Positions 35,884-44,753 of a stretch of DNA of 64,000 nucleotides are shown in pieces. The position numbers and the translations under genes were made by a program. The DNA is taken from assembly GCA_016709025.1 (NCBI GenBank), contig JADJEQ010000008.1, forward strand, positions 186,001-250,000, read 5' to 3'. Within the stretch, counting starts at the first letter, position 1, and each line of letters opens with the position of its first letter. The notes beneath the pieces are model-generated. The model was not told the DNA's origin, ran no database searches, and saw only the letters and a program-made list of their open reading frames with translations. The stretch is from Bacteroidales bacterium. Lineage in GTDB: Bacteria > Bacteroidota > Bacteroidia > Bacteroidales > Lentimicrobiaceae.

Positions 35884-38800
35884 GATTCGCAGTTGCATTT
35901 TTCAGCGGCAGTTGTTTCCGCGTTGGGGTGAATAACCGTAATTCCGTGTTTATCAGCCGGTACCGAAACCAAAATCGAAACAGCTCTTGATCCTTCAATC
36001 TCATCTTTATCTGTATTCCCGACCCCGTCGATCAGGTGGAACATTTCAAAATCAGTAACATAGTCTACATAAACCTGCTCTTCAACAAAATCAATCAGTA
36101 CGCTTTTATAAACTTTCCCGCCGAAGGTGGGGGATTCACCTCCCGGAAATGCCCAGGGTGAGAGAAAGCGTGTAATGGCTTCCTTTAAAAGGTTGGTATA
36201 GAAAGCTTCATCATAACCATCAAAAAGCTTTAATTTAAAATTGACCTTAACCTCTTCGAATTTTGGATTTCTGACATGAAGTCTGACGAAGCATGAAGTT
36301 CTTGACTTCAGAAATGCTTCAATATCCTCCAGGGTTCCGAGATTGGTGTATGGACGCAGCGGATCGCGCTGATTGTGGTATTGTTTGTCGGGTACAGTCA
36401 CAATCGTTACATTGCCGGGAGCCAGTTCACGATAAATCCCGTCGCCGGTTTCAGTAGGTTCGTATTGCGTGTGATTCAGGCATTTAACCCTGTAAATTTC
36501 GGGGAATGCTTCCAGTACAAGGTGTTCATAATCCCAGAGTGCAATGGCCCTGTCTTTGTGACGCAGGCGCTCACTTATTCTCGTATAGAATGATGAAGGC
36601 AATTCAGCTGCACGTCCGCCAAATGAATCGAAAGGCTGGTTTATTTTCTTTACCGACCCATCGGGTATCACAGGTTTGGTAATGGTTCCGGCAGGTAAAA
36701 CAGTTGCTGAAAATTGCGGATCATTATCCTGGTCGGAAAACGTGGCCAGCATAGCCTGCGCAGCAACTGCCAGAAGCCGGCAAACTGCATCTGTTTTACC
36801 CGATACAGCCATCCTGATCCAGTGCTGTCCGGCAGGAAGCAATGTATTGCTGTCATTTGTTGCGGAAGGTGCAGCCAGCGTAACGATCCCTGACTTAAGC
36901 AATCCATCGGTGCTGTCTTCAACTTCGTTGTCTTCAAATGCTATCCATTCATTGTTTACCAGATAACTCCAGTGAAGATGGGGCGATGGCTTCAACGACA
37001 GAGGGTTGGCAGTGCCATCGGCTACCTGGAACAGTATGGAAACATTCTGTGGCGGCTTCAATCCGGTTAAACCGATGTAAAATTCGGCTTCACTTGGCTG
37101 CAAAGCCCCATCCCGGTCAAAATCGAATTGGGGCAAAAGAAATATTTTGTTCGATGAACTCAGAAGCGTATGTTGTTCGGCATATCCGAAAGGCTGTAAA
37201 TGATAGAATTTTGCACTTCTTTGGATGAAAATTGTTTCATCGGATGAAGTGAGTGAAAGTACCTGGGTTGCTGCGTAGTCCAGTGCGAGCGAATTCATAA
37301 AAGGGCCCGATGGAGGGACAGGGGGTTCTGTGATTACGGTGGAATCCCGCAGGTATTCAAATAAGTCAGCCTGAAATGCTTTCTGGCCGAAGTCTTCACT
37401 CAGTTTTAAACGGACAAAACCTTGTCTTGATTCAGTTGAGTATTGCCCGTTTGGCTCCGGATTTGATTCATCTTTATAGGATTTATCCAGATTACTTGTT
37501 AATCCGAATTCTGTCTCATCAATGTCAAATGCTGAAATTCCTGAATCCACCCAGGAGCCCGAATTCAAAAAGTCAATGTTTATAGTTGGATTGGCACCTG
37601 TGTATGGACTGGGTGTTTCGAGCCATCCCGCCTGGATGGTGGTTGAATCGAGTTTTTTTTGAAATACTTCTGCCGACCCGACTAAAAAAGAGCTTCCGGT
37701 AACCGGCTGCGCTCCGAAAGGCTGGAATGGCTTGGAAGTATCCACCGGGCCGAAATCATTCGACACCGCGAGGGTTTTCAGCCCTTTTACATCAACAGTT
37801 AGTGTGATTTGCTGAATCTCAACGGATTCTAACGCTGAATAAATATATAGCCTGTCATCCTGATGTTTTAATTTGATCATCATCACCGGTAAGCTGGTAT
37901 CGAAGCTGTAACTGTGCGTTTTGGCCAGGTAAGGTCTGATGGCCGGATCGGCACCCGAAAGACTGGCGATCAGTTGCAAGGGTGAATTGGGAAGCTTTTT
38001 AAATTCAGTAACCTTCATTTCAAGCCATCCTTTTTCGGTTGTAACAAGGCAAACAACATCATCCTTGCAGTCCGCGATCGCTGCATCCGGGCTTCCGTTA
38101 ACCGTAAATCTTAAGGTAATGGTCCTTTCTCCTTCAGCCATCAATAGGTAATGAGTAGCGAGGGCAAATCCGGCTTCGGCTTCCGGCATTACAATGTCGG
38201 TAAGCAGACCATCGCGATATACTTTATTATAGAAAGGATGCCATGACTTATCCTCTGTTTCAATCTTTTTCCCCAGGCCATCAGCAGAATCAGCAACGGG
38301 TGAGGCATACAATCTTCCGGCCTGAATTGCTGCATCCAATCCGCTTCCAACCAATTCACTTCCATGCCGGTAAAGAGATTTCAGAGAAGCTATCTTCGCC
38401 TGGTTAGCCACCATATCCCGGGAATTGGCAAAGAACACTTCTTTTCCAAGGGCATCCTTACCGGCAATAAAGAGATCGCCTGTTTTAAATTGGTGGGATT
38501 CTGACTGTTTGGCCAATTCAGCTGTCAGATGAACGCTGGCCGGAACAGCGGGCTTTTCCCTGAGCCGGAGGATATCACGGTAATAGAAATCGAGATGGCG
38601 TCCCGTAAGGGTATTGGCTTCATTTCTGGCATGTTCGAATAGCCGGAGAAATCCAAGAAACAGCGTGTAATGTGGATCGTGACGGTCCCATTTTGTGAAG
38701 CTGGCCTCAAGTGTTGTTTGCGAATCACTGATTACACGGGCATATACTTTCAGAAACTGGTCAAGAACAGAAGTGAACAGATTGTGCGTTGCGATGTGGT

Positions 38801-39545
38801 TGGTAAGCTCAAAGACACTTCCGGCAGGATTGCCATAAACTGAATCGTCAGGAGCAATGCCGGTAACAAAGCCATTCCAGTCGGCAGAACCATTGGTAAC
38901 CCAGTCCATTGAAAACCCGGATGTCTCATTTTCTTCAAAGGAAGTGGCTTGTTCGCCCATAATTTTCAGTTCTCCGGAGGGTGCAACGTTCAGGAGTACC
39001 CCAAGGGTTTTTCCGGCTTTGTGATATGAGATAAGTCTTTGAAATGCCGGGGCTAACTGGCTGGTGATAAGGTTTTGAAGACTGGTCTTCAGGGTCAGCC
39101 ATTCAGGGGCCTGCTCTTCTTCGCCCGGAAGGCCTTCTTTCAGCACATCCAACTGCTTGGCCAATGTACTGGTATAACTAAACAGATAGCTCAGGTTGTC
39201 AATCAGGTCGGTAGCCCTGGTTTCGTTATCGAGGTTATTCAGAAAATCGAGGCTTGCTTTGACCTGTGACTTATAATCTTCAATTTCCTGAACGGATGCA
39301 ACCGCCAGTCTTATGGAAATATCCCGGTCGAAGAATGGAGTCCAGTTGCCATTGTGGGTGTTGTCAGTATCAAAATACTTAAGGTAAGCCGACAAAGCGC
39401 GGGCAAAAAGCATTCCATGCGCTACAGTGCGTTCATTCATCGGGGCATACTCAGGCTTAAGCGCTTCCGAGAGCCGCTGTTCCTGGTTTACTCCATCCCT
39501 TATCAGTTTCAAAGGGTCAATGATTTGATTGCAGTTATCAGGCAT
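35880..39545 (-). CDS. eCIS baseplate J/gp47-like protein (Afp11-like)
   Basis: A 1221-aa protein. The LTGRHLDFYYRDILRLREKP motif (about residue 320) and the C-terminal HKDRAIALWDYEHLVLEAFP followed by IYRVKCL are typical of Afp11/Pvc11-type baseplate proteins. The last ~150 residues resemble the J-like fold (FKSRTSCFVRLHVRNPKFEE region, then ITRFLSPWAFP). It would form the inner baseplate around the spike together with gp25 and the downstream gp6-like protein, to which it is translationally coupled. The frame is unbroken over 3.7 kb. Confidence 0.88.
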   Translation of the reverse strand: MPDNCNQIIDPLKLIRDGVNQEQRLSEALKPEYAPMNERTVAHGMLFARALSAYLKYFDTDNTHNGNWTPFFDRDISIRLAVASVQEIEDYKSQVKASLDFLNNLDNETRATDLIDNLSYLFSYTSTLAKQLDVLKEGLPGEEEQAPEWLTLKTSLQNLITSQLAPAFQRLISYHKAGKTLGVLLNVAPSGELKIMGEQATSFEENETSGFSMDWVTNGSADWNGFVTGIAPDDSVYGNPAGSVFELTNHIATHNLFTSVLDQFLKVYARVISDSQTTLEASFTKWDRHDPHYTLFLGFLRLFEHARNEANTLTGRHLDFYYRDILRLREKPAVPASVHLTAELAKQSESHQFKTGDLFIAGKDALGKEVFFANSRDMVANQAKIASLKSLYRHGSELVGSGLDAAIQAGRLYASPVADSADGLGKKIETEDKSWHPFYNKVYRDGLLTDIVMPEAEAGFALATHYLLMAEGERTITLRFTVNGSPDAAIADCKDDVVCLVTTEKGWLEMKVTEFKKLPNSPLQLIASLSGADPAIRPYLAKTHSYSFDTSLPVMMIKLKHQDDRLYIYSALESVEIQQITLTVDVKGLKTLAVSNDFGPVDTSKPFQPFGAQPVTGSSFLVGSAEVFQKKLDSTTIQAGWLETPSPYTGANPTINIDFLNSGSWVDSGISAFDIDETEFGLTSNLDKSYKDESNPEPNGQYSTESRQGFVRLKLSEDFGQKAFQADLFEYLRDSTVITEPPVPPSGPFMNSLALDYAATQVLSLTSSDETIFIQRSAKFYHLQPFGYAEQHTLLSSSNKIFLLPQFDFDRDGALQPSEAEFYIGLTGLKPPQNVSILFQVADGTANPLSLKPSPHLHWSYLVNNEWIAFEDNEVEDSTDGLLKSGIVTLAAPSATNDSNTLLPAGQHWIRMAVSGKTDAVCRLLAVAAQAMLATFSDQDNDPQFSATVLPAGTITKPVIPDGSVKKINQPFDSFGGRAAELPSSFYTRISERLRHKDRAIALWDYEHLVLEAFPEIYRVKCLNHTQYEPTETGDGIYRELAPGNVTIVTVPDKQYHNQRDPLRPYTNLGTLEDIEAFLKSRTSCFVRLHVRNPKFEEVKVNFKLKLFDGYDEAFYTNLLKEAITRFLSPWAFPGGESPTFGGKVYKSVLIDFVEEQVYVDYVTDFEMFHLIDGVGNTDKDEIEGSRAVSILVSVPADKHGITVIHPNAETTAAEKCNCES

Positions 39546-39562
39546 GGGTTCAATTCTTTAAT

Positions 39563-40003
39563 TCAGGAAATCAGATTTATACGAGTGGAAAGGTTGATGT
39601 CGGTGCCTTCAAGTTTATAAAAGGGAAACACAAAGTTGAAACGTGAATTGGTGGTCTTTACCCTGTAAATCACTTCAATCAATACGATGCCTTCCAGTTC
39701 ACGGCTATCATCAAGTTTTACTTTTTCCAGTTTAATGCGGGGTTCATGGTAAATGATGGCCGACTCAATCTTGTCAGCCATCAGGGTTTTCATCCGGGTA
39801 TCGAGACTTTCGAACAGCAACTCATCCAGGTTGCAACCATACTGTGGCAACATCACTCTTTCACCACGGATAGTCCCAAGTAAAACTTCAAGGCTTGATG
39901 CAATGTCTGCTTCATATTCAAGCATCTCCACACTCTTCAGGCTTCTGCTGAACTTAGGAGGAAACGACCATCCGCGGCCAAGAAATGTCAGGTTTTGTTC
40001 CAT
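39563..40003 (-). CDS. gp25-like baseplate protein
   Basis: A 146-aa protein of the GPW/gp25 family (Afp9-like). FLGRGWSFPPKFS starts the domain. MLPQYGCNLDELLFE near residues 72-86 is the conserved core where family members read R-x-x-P-x-F/Y-G, and the typical IYHEPRIKLEKVKL follows. It nucleates sheath assembly at the baseplate. It begins the downstream half of the operon, after a 170-base spacer of 7-bp repeats. Confidence 0.88.
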   Translation of the reverse strand: MEQNLTFLGRGWSFPPKFSRSLKSVEMLEYEADIASSLEVLLGTIRGERVMLPQYGCNLDELLFESLDTRMKTLMADKIESAIIYHEPRIKLEKVKLDDSRELEGIVLIEVIYRVKTTNSRFNFVFPFYKLEGTDINLSTRINLIS

Positions 40004-40085
40004 TGGTATTATGGTTTTATTGTTTAATTGTTATTCCTGGGCGATGAGTATCAGTAATATTTCATTTCAGTCGCATCGCCCGACC

Positions 40086-40168
40086 GCAATCCGCAATCCG
40101 CAATCCGCAATCCGCAATCCGCAATCCGAAATCCGCAATCCGAAATCCGCAATCCGAAATCCGAAATC
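40086..40168. repeat. 7-bp tandem repeat in the gp25-PAAR spacer
   Basis: About twelve head-to-tail units of GCAATCC, the later ones alternating with GAAATCC. There are no spacers between units, so it is not CRISPR. It fills most of the gap between the PAAR and gp25 genes within the eCIS operon. Confidence 0.9.
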
Positions 40169-40175
40169 AAACCTT

Positions 40176-40445
40176 CTACCCTCCAATCAGCACAGTTGGC
40201 GCTCCGGGAGGTAAAATTGCCCCGCCCGAAGCTGTAAGGTCAGCAATCCTCGCTGCAGGCAGCCCTCCGATGAATACGGTTGCCGATCCTTTGACGATGA
40301 CATCAGCCCCGCACGAATCACTCATCCGGGCAGCCGGAAGACCGGCGATCAGGACCGTGGATGCTCCCGGTGGGATGATCGGTGTTGGTATCCCCGAAGT
40401 TGCCGGGCTACTGATCATATCGGTGATTCTTGCTGCTGGTAACAT
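40176..40445 (-). CDS. PAAR-domain spike-tip protein
   Basis: An 89-aa protein that is almost entirely one PAAR domain: LPAARITDM at the start, then repeated G-x-x-TVLIAGLPAARMSD and GSATVFIGGLPAARIAD units. PAAR proteins cap the VgrG-type spike as a sharp tip (Afp10-like position). There is no extension that could be a toxin. Repeat-bearing spacers flank it on both sides. Confidence 0.92.
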   Translation of the reverse strand: MLPAARITDMISSPATSGIPTPIIPPGASTVLIAGLPAARMSDSCGADVIVKGSATVFIGGLPAARIADLTASGGAILPPGAPTVLIGG

Positions 40446-40887
40446 TTTCTTAATTTCTAAATTCTAATTTCCAATTTCCATCTGTTCACTTTCACTCCCT
40501 TCCCTTACCAAATTTTAAGACGCAAGCATTGCGTCTCTACCAGTAAAAATTCAAAAATTCACCATATTTTTCACTTTTGCATTCTCTCATTCTTTAACTC
40601 ATTTCTCACTACTCACTACTCACTCTTCACTACTCTTCACTCTTCACTTTTCACTCTTCACTCTTCACTCCTGAGGGGGACGAGGGACGCAAAACGGGAC
40701 GAGCCTGCCCGCCGCAGCGAAGAGGAGGCGGGGGACGGACATTCAATGAACCAACTCCTTGCACTTTTCACTCTTCACTTTTCACTCTTCACTCTTTTCA
40801 CTTTTCACTTTTCACTCTCTTCACTTACTTCACTCTTTCACTCATCACTCACTCACTACTCACCACTCACTACTCACTTCCTTCACT
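40446..40887. repeat. Low-complexity CACT/TTCACT-rich spacer with a GC-rich insert
   Basis: About 440 bases with no gene. From roughly 40570 to 40670 and 40757 to 40880 the sequence is made of irregular CTTCACT, CACTACT and TTTCACT units. Between them (about 40671-40745) is a GC-rich piece with short inverted arms (GCCCGCC and GGCGGG). It separates the VgrG-like and PAAR genes of an otherwise compact operon. Confidence 0.8.
40518..40536. repeat. Short REP-like palindrome
   Basis: AGACGCAA and TTGCGTCT form a perfect 8-bp stem with a 3-base loop. The form (AGACGCAA..TTGCGTCTCTAC) looks like a dispersed intergenic palindrome. I found no second copy in the window. Confidence 0.5.
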
Positions 40888-42654
40888 TTAATTAATCTGA
40901 ACAACGCCTCCCTGGATCACGGTATTGGCGCTGCCTTTAATGGTGGTACTTGCACCCGAAACCTCCGCACTTCCGATGCCTTCGGCCTTGAATGAGGAAT
41001 TGGCTTTCAGTTGGATGTTGGTTCCTTCAACTTTTATGTCTTTTGCAGCTTTTAGAATCAGGTCTTTTGAACTCTCGATGGTGATGCCGCTGTCGTTCAT
41101 CGTGATTTTGTTTCCATTCTGGTCTTCCAGCAGAATTCCTTTATCTTCTTCCGTCAACGACAATTTATTCCCCCCGGGAGTTTCCAGGAGAATAATTTTC
41201 TTCTCATCATCGAAGGTGAAGCGCATTTTGTCGCGACTTACATAACCTTTGATATGATTATCATCTTTGGCCTGTTCTGGTGCCGGTTTCGCACTGCTGT
41301 GACACATGCCCAGTACCACCGGATAGCGCGGATCATCGTTCAGGAATCCAACCACTACTTCATCTCCGATTTCCGGTCGGAAGAAGGTTCCCCGCTCATT
41401 TCCTGCATCCAGGGTAGATATTCTTGCCCAGGTCCCTTCATCAGACGTACTAATGAGCGGAAGTTTTATTTTTATGCGGTCTTCCCCATCAGGATCGTTC
41501 TCCAGCTGCGTAACAATACCGGTCTGAAGACCACTGATACCGGGTATTAGTCCGGAAGCCGGAAGAGGTCGCAGGTTATAGGTTTCGGCAAAAAGGTCAG
41601 GGTTAAGACCCAGTTGTACATCTGTTTCCCAGTTACCTTCAGCCACTGTGTGCCTGACCCCTGAGAGATACATTTTACCTTCAAAACGTTCGCCAATACC
41701 AGTCAATTCAATAACTTTTCCCGGCATGGCACCTGCAAATCCCTGGAATTTGGCTGTACCTCTTGTTTTGGCCAGGCGTTCTTTTAATAGTCTTCCATCT
41801 GCCCAAACCTGCAGTTCCGGCTGGCTGAGCGCTCCCCCATGAAAAATTTCACGCGCTCCGCCGCCGAACACTGCCGATAAATCTGAAGGTGTAAGATTGC
41901 CGTTGCCTGTAGTCCCGGGCTCCCGGGCTTCTGCTTCTTTTATTTCCTGATCTGCGGCATTCCAGCTTTCAGCTTTAATCCCTGTACTCTGTATCCTGGC
42001 ATCGATTGATGCATCCATCTCGAGCAGACTGTTCCCGAAATGTACACTCACTATTGCATCACTACCGGTTGCCGGTTTTGCTACTTTTACTTTTCCATCT
42101 TCTACCATCACTACCTGACCGTTGGCTTCAGCCCGGCATAACAGAAAATCCCAGTCGCTGGCATCGAACTGAACCACTTCCTTTAGGTCAGGGTCAGTAA
42201 CTTCTACTTCCTTTTGAAGCCCATAGTTTCCGATCAGCGCTTCCATAATGTCGCTGTCTTTCATTTCTGTGAAATATTTACTCTTTTTCCCAAGAGTCAT
42301 CTCAACAGCCTTATCCCTGCATTCCACTATCAGCATGCTGCCGTTGCGCCTCACCCTGATGCTGTGGTTGATAATAATACCCTTGAAAACAGTCTCATTC
42401 TGAGAACGGTAGCCCAGCTGTATCTCGATTTCTTTCCCATGCACAAAGGCATCGGAATTGCTTATTTCGAAGGTTGAGCGGGATGCTTCGCCGTCTTTAA
42501 GATAAATTGTGGCCGTGGGTATGCGGTTAAGTTCCCTGCTTACCGAAACCGAAATAACATGGTATGACCCCGGAATCTGCACACCATCCGTTAAAATTGC
42601 GGTTGTGCAGACATCTGGCGTTGCCGGGGTTGGTATGTTCGATTCGCTGGCCAT
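40888..42654 (-). CDS. VgrG-like spike protein
   Basis: A 588-aa protein. The N-terminal half has the gp27-like hub fold (SVSVSRELNRIPTATIYLKD, FKGIIINHSIRVRRNG, FDASDWDFLLCRAEANGQ). The middle has the gp5/VgrG OB-fold (GIVTQLENDPDGEDRIKIKL, then FFRPEIGDEVVVGFLNDDPR). The C terminus is the repetitive beta-helix needle (LEDQNGNKITMNDSGITIES and following). It forms the spike under the PAAR tip (Afp8-like). There is no extra C-terminal effector domain. Confidence 0.93.
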   Translation of the reverse strand: MASESNIPTPATPDVCTTAILTDGVQIPGSYHVISVSVSRELNRIPTATIYLKDGEASRSTFEISNSDAFVHGKEIEIQLGYRSQNETVFKGIIINHSIRVRRNGSMLIVECRDKAVEMTLGKKSKYFTEMKDSDIMEALIGNYGLQKEVEVTDPDLKEVVQFDASDWDFLLCRAEANGQVVMVEDGKVKVAKPATGSDAIVSVHFGNSLLEMDASIDARIQSTGIKAESWNAADQEIKEAEAREPGTTGNGNLTPSDLSAVFGGGAREIFHGGALSQPELQVWADGRLLKERLAKTRGTAKFQGFAGAMPGKVIELTGIGERFEGKMYLSGVRHTVAEGNWETDVQLGLNPDLFAETYNLRPLPASGLIPGISGLQTGIVTQLENDPDGEDRIKIKLPLISTSDEGTWARISTLDAGNERGTFFRPEIGDEVVVGFLNDDPRYPVVLGMCHSSAKPAPEQAKDDNHIKGYVSRDKMRFTFDDEKKIILLETPGGNKLSLTEEDKGILLEDQNGNKITMNDSGITIESSKDLILKAAKDIKVEGTNIQLKANSSFKAEGIGSAEVSGASTTIKGSANTVIQGGVVQIN

Positions 42655-42659
42655 CCGGG

Positions 42660-43361
42660 TTAATTTGTTTTTTCAATGGGTGGAAAAAATATATCTGTTC
42701 CTGGCATCAGATGCCTGAAATTGGTAATCCCGTTGGCTGCTGCCACTTGCAGGTAATATTGCGGGTCGCCGTAAATCCTGTAGCACATCAACGGAAGTGT
42801 ATCACCTGCTTTTACTTTACGCAGATGCGTCAGATCCGGTGAGCTGTTGTCTTCCTGGGCTGCCCGCTTCTGTTCTTCAATACTGCTTTTGAATTTGACA
42901 TTGGCCGAGGCCCTTATCGGGGTGCCATCAGGCTTAAAGAGCTTATAGCTGATCGAGAGCTCAGTTACCCGTCCTTTAAAGATTGAGTTCTCTCCCCAAA
43001 CCAGTTTAAAGTGCCTGGGTTCATGGGCGTCACCTTTGTAATCGATTACAACCTCTTTAAACCGTTTCAGGTCATCGGCAATGCTGTCGCGTGGGTTGCC
43101 ATCGATGATACCGGTATTATCGAAAAGAAATTCAAAACTGATTTCCTCAGGTTCCGTGTACTCGTATTTAAGCTGCTGTCCACTGCTTCCCTGCCCCTGC
43201 GCCGAGTCGGAAAATTTTAGTTTGTAACTCAGCGCATAGCCTTCCGGATTGATGAGCGCCTCAAAAACGTCATCTGCCTCCGGAATGCCGCCGTTTTCGC
43301 ATTTTTCGGAATCGGAAAAAGCCAGGATCAGCATCTTCTCAAGTTTACCGGTCTCTGCCAT
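42660..43361 (-). CDS. LysM-containing baseplate/tube-adaptor protein (Afp7-like)
   Basis: A 233-aa protein with a family-specific N-terminal part (INPEGYALSYKLKFSD, FKLVWGENSIFKGRVTEL) and a C-terminal LysM-like domain (LRKVKAGDTLPLMCYRIYGD and onwards, about residues 180-230). Proteins of this type (gp53/Afp7-like) join the tube to the spike and baseplate. Its ATG overlaps the stop of the DUF5908 gene by one base, and the VgrG-like gene follows 5 bases downstream. Confidence 0.87.
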   Translation of the reverse strand: MAETGKLEKMLILAFSDSEKCENGGIPEADDVFEALINPEGYALSYKLKFSDSAQGQGSSGQQLKYEYTEPEEISFEFLFDNTGIIDGNPRDSIADDLKRFKEVVIDYKGDAHEPRHFKLVWGENSIFKGRVTELSISYKLFKPDGTPIRASANVKFKSSIEEQKRAAQEDNSSPDLTHLRKVKAGDTLPLMCYRIYGDPQYYLQVAAANGITNFRHLMPGTDIFFPPIEKTN

Positions 43362-43549
43362 CAGCGTTCTTTTTTACTTTCGAGAATTTTCAATACCTGT
43401 TCAACACATTCTGCAATGATCTCCTGTCTGGCCCCGTTGGCAGAAGCGGCATCCCTTCCCGGCAATGAAGCCGGGCCGCCTTTTTCCTGCCTGGAAGCCG
43501 GGGGAGTTACATTCACCCGGATATGAAGTTCTTTTATTTCTATTGGCAT
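43361..43549 (-). CDS. DUF5908 small eCIS protein
   Basis: A 62-aa protein beginning MPIEIKELHIRVNV, the signature of the DUF5908 family found in eCIS loci between tube and LysM genes (Afp6-like place). The C terminus is a short helix (EIIAECVEQVLKILESKK). Function is unknown; a small structural adaptor is likely. Confidence 0.8.
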   Translation of the reverse strand: MPIEIKELHIRVNVTPPASRQEKGGPASLPGRDAASANGARQEIIAECVEQVLKILESKKER

Positions 43550-43640
43550 GGTGTCTGGTATAATTCCACCCCATTCCTTTTGAAATGAGGCGAAGGTTTA
43601 TTTGATCTGAGATGGTTAACCTGCAAGGTTTAGCCGATTG

Positions 43641-44087
43641 TTATTGAACCGAAAAATATCGGTAGGTCAACTCAAGGGTTTCAATTACAATGGCGTTTTC
43701 AGTTGAATTCAGGTCACTGATCAGCCACTTTTTCGGAATGGCATGGGCAACTTTCCAGGTCTTCAACGGGTCACCCTTTTCATTGAGCAGAAACACATTG
43801 ATGTCAGTTGGCTCAAACTGCCGGTCCCGGAAAGCCCTGTTAAACCAGTTTATTACCGACGAGTCGGTTAGCATTCCCCGCTTCAGGATGAGATCGCTGT
43901 AACGGGTTCTGACCGGTAGTTTGTGCTCGAAACGATTTTCGCCACCTTCTTTAAAGCTCTCGTATTCATATTCTACCGATAAGCCCGAAACTGACTGAAA
44001 CCGGACATCTGCCAGTTTCTGACTGATGCCGAACTCAACTCTGTAATAGAACCCCCAGGGTGGGTAATAATCTGCTTTCCCGGCCAT
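43641..44087 (-). CDS. Second tail-tube-like protein (gp19 family)
   Basis: A 148-aa member of the phage tail tube (gp19-like) family: YYRVEFGISQKLADVRFQSV, SGLSVEYEY, LILKRGMLTDSSVINWFNRA and LIVIETLEL-type ending (AIVIETLELTYRYF). A TTG at 44093 could extend it, but the ATG at 44087, two bases after the first tube gene's stop, is preferred. In Afp-like systems a second tube paralogue caps or initiates the tube at the baseplate (Afp5-like). Confidence 0.88.
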   Translation of the reverse strand: MAGKADYYPPWGFYYRVEFGISQKLADVRFQSVSGLSVEYEYESFKEGGENRFEHKLPVRTRYSDLILKRGMLTDSSVINWFNRAFRDRQFEPTDINVFLLNEKGDPLKTWKVAHAIPKKWLISDLNSTENAIVIETLELTYRYFSVQ

Positions 44088-44089
44088 GA

Positions 44090-44524
44090 TCAACGAACAA
44101 GGCTAAGCCCTTCATGGGCGATTTCCATCGTTTCAATGGCAATTTCATTGGCATCTGATTTCAGATCGGGTGCTGTGACCTTTATCGGGAAGCAGTTTAT
44201 TGCTTTCCAGACTGCCACCGGCTCGTGCCTCTCGTTCATAAGCCTGACGACCACATCGCGACGGGCACCAACACGTTCGTTTGAGATCTCGTCAATCCAG
44301 TTGTTATAGTCAAAGTCTCCCTCGAACTTTCCCCTTTTCAGGGTGATGTTGCTGAATTTCCGCATGCCCGGCATCTTGATCTTACTGAAATCCTTGCTGT
44401 CGCTGTGCCGGTATTCAATCACCTCAACCTGCTGGTCCATACCGGTGACTTCGGTAAAACTGATTTTAACTCCACCCCAGTCTACCTGGTAATGAAAACG
44501 GGGTAAAGGATATTGCTGTGCCAT
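44090..44524 (-). CDS. Main tail-tube protein (gp19 family)
   Basis: A 144-aa tube protein: FHYQVDWGGVKISFTEVTGM, the GKFEGDFDYNNWIDEI region and VTAPDLKSDANEIAIETMEI are typical of inner-tube subunits (Afp1/Hcp-like fold). It lies after the sheath gene, separated by a palindromic element, and directly before the second tube gene. Confidence 0.9.
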   Translation of the reverse strand: MAQQYPLPRFHYQVDWGGVKISFTEVTGMDQQVEVIEYRHSDSKDFSKIKMPGMRKFSNITLKRGKFEGDFDYNNWIDEISNERVGARRDVVVRLMNERHEPVAVWKAINCFPIKVTAPDLKSDANEIAIETMEIAHEGLSLVR

Positions 44525-44576
44525 GTTTTTAGTTTTTAAGATTTTTATAATGTACTTTTTACTTTAGACTTTAAAC

Positions 44577-44731
44577 TTGAGTCCACTCCGAAAACTATTT
44601 TTTTTGACACCAAGCCACTAAAACACAAAATTCACCAATTTCATTTTTTTGATATACAATATTTTGTGCAATTTGGTGTCTTTGAGACTTGGTGTCGAAT
44701 CTTCCTTTTTGACTTTTCGGAGCAGGCTTAA
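44577..44731. repeat. Palindromic intergenic element, copy 2
   Basis: The left end TTGAGTCCACTCCGAAAA (44577-44594) is identical to the same part of the element at 15595. The right end (44712-44731) pairs with it imperfectly, with the GCTCCGAAAAGT core kept. The interior differs from copy 1 and contains its own inverted pieces (TTGACACCAAG near 44604 and CTTGGTGTCGAA near 44689). It sits between the sheath and tube genes. Confidence 0.75.
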
Positions 44732-44753
44732 ACTTAGAACTTTAAACTTCTAT

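Noticed and set aside
40086..40168. Possible CRISPR array
   Set aside because: Units are 7 bp with no spacers, and no cas genes are in the window.
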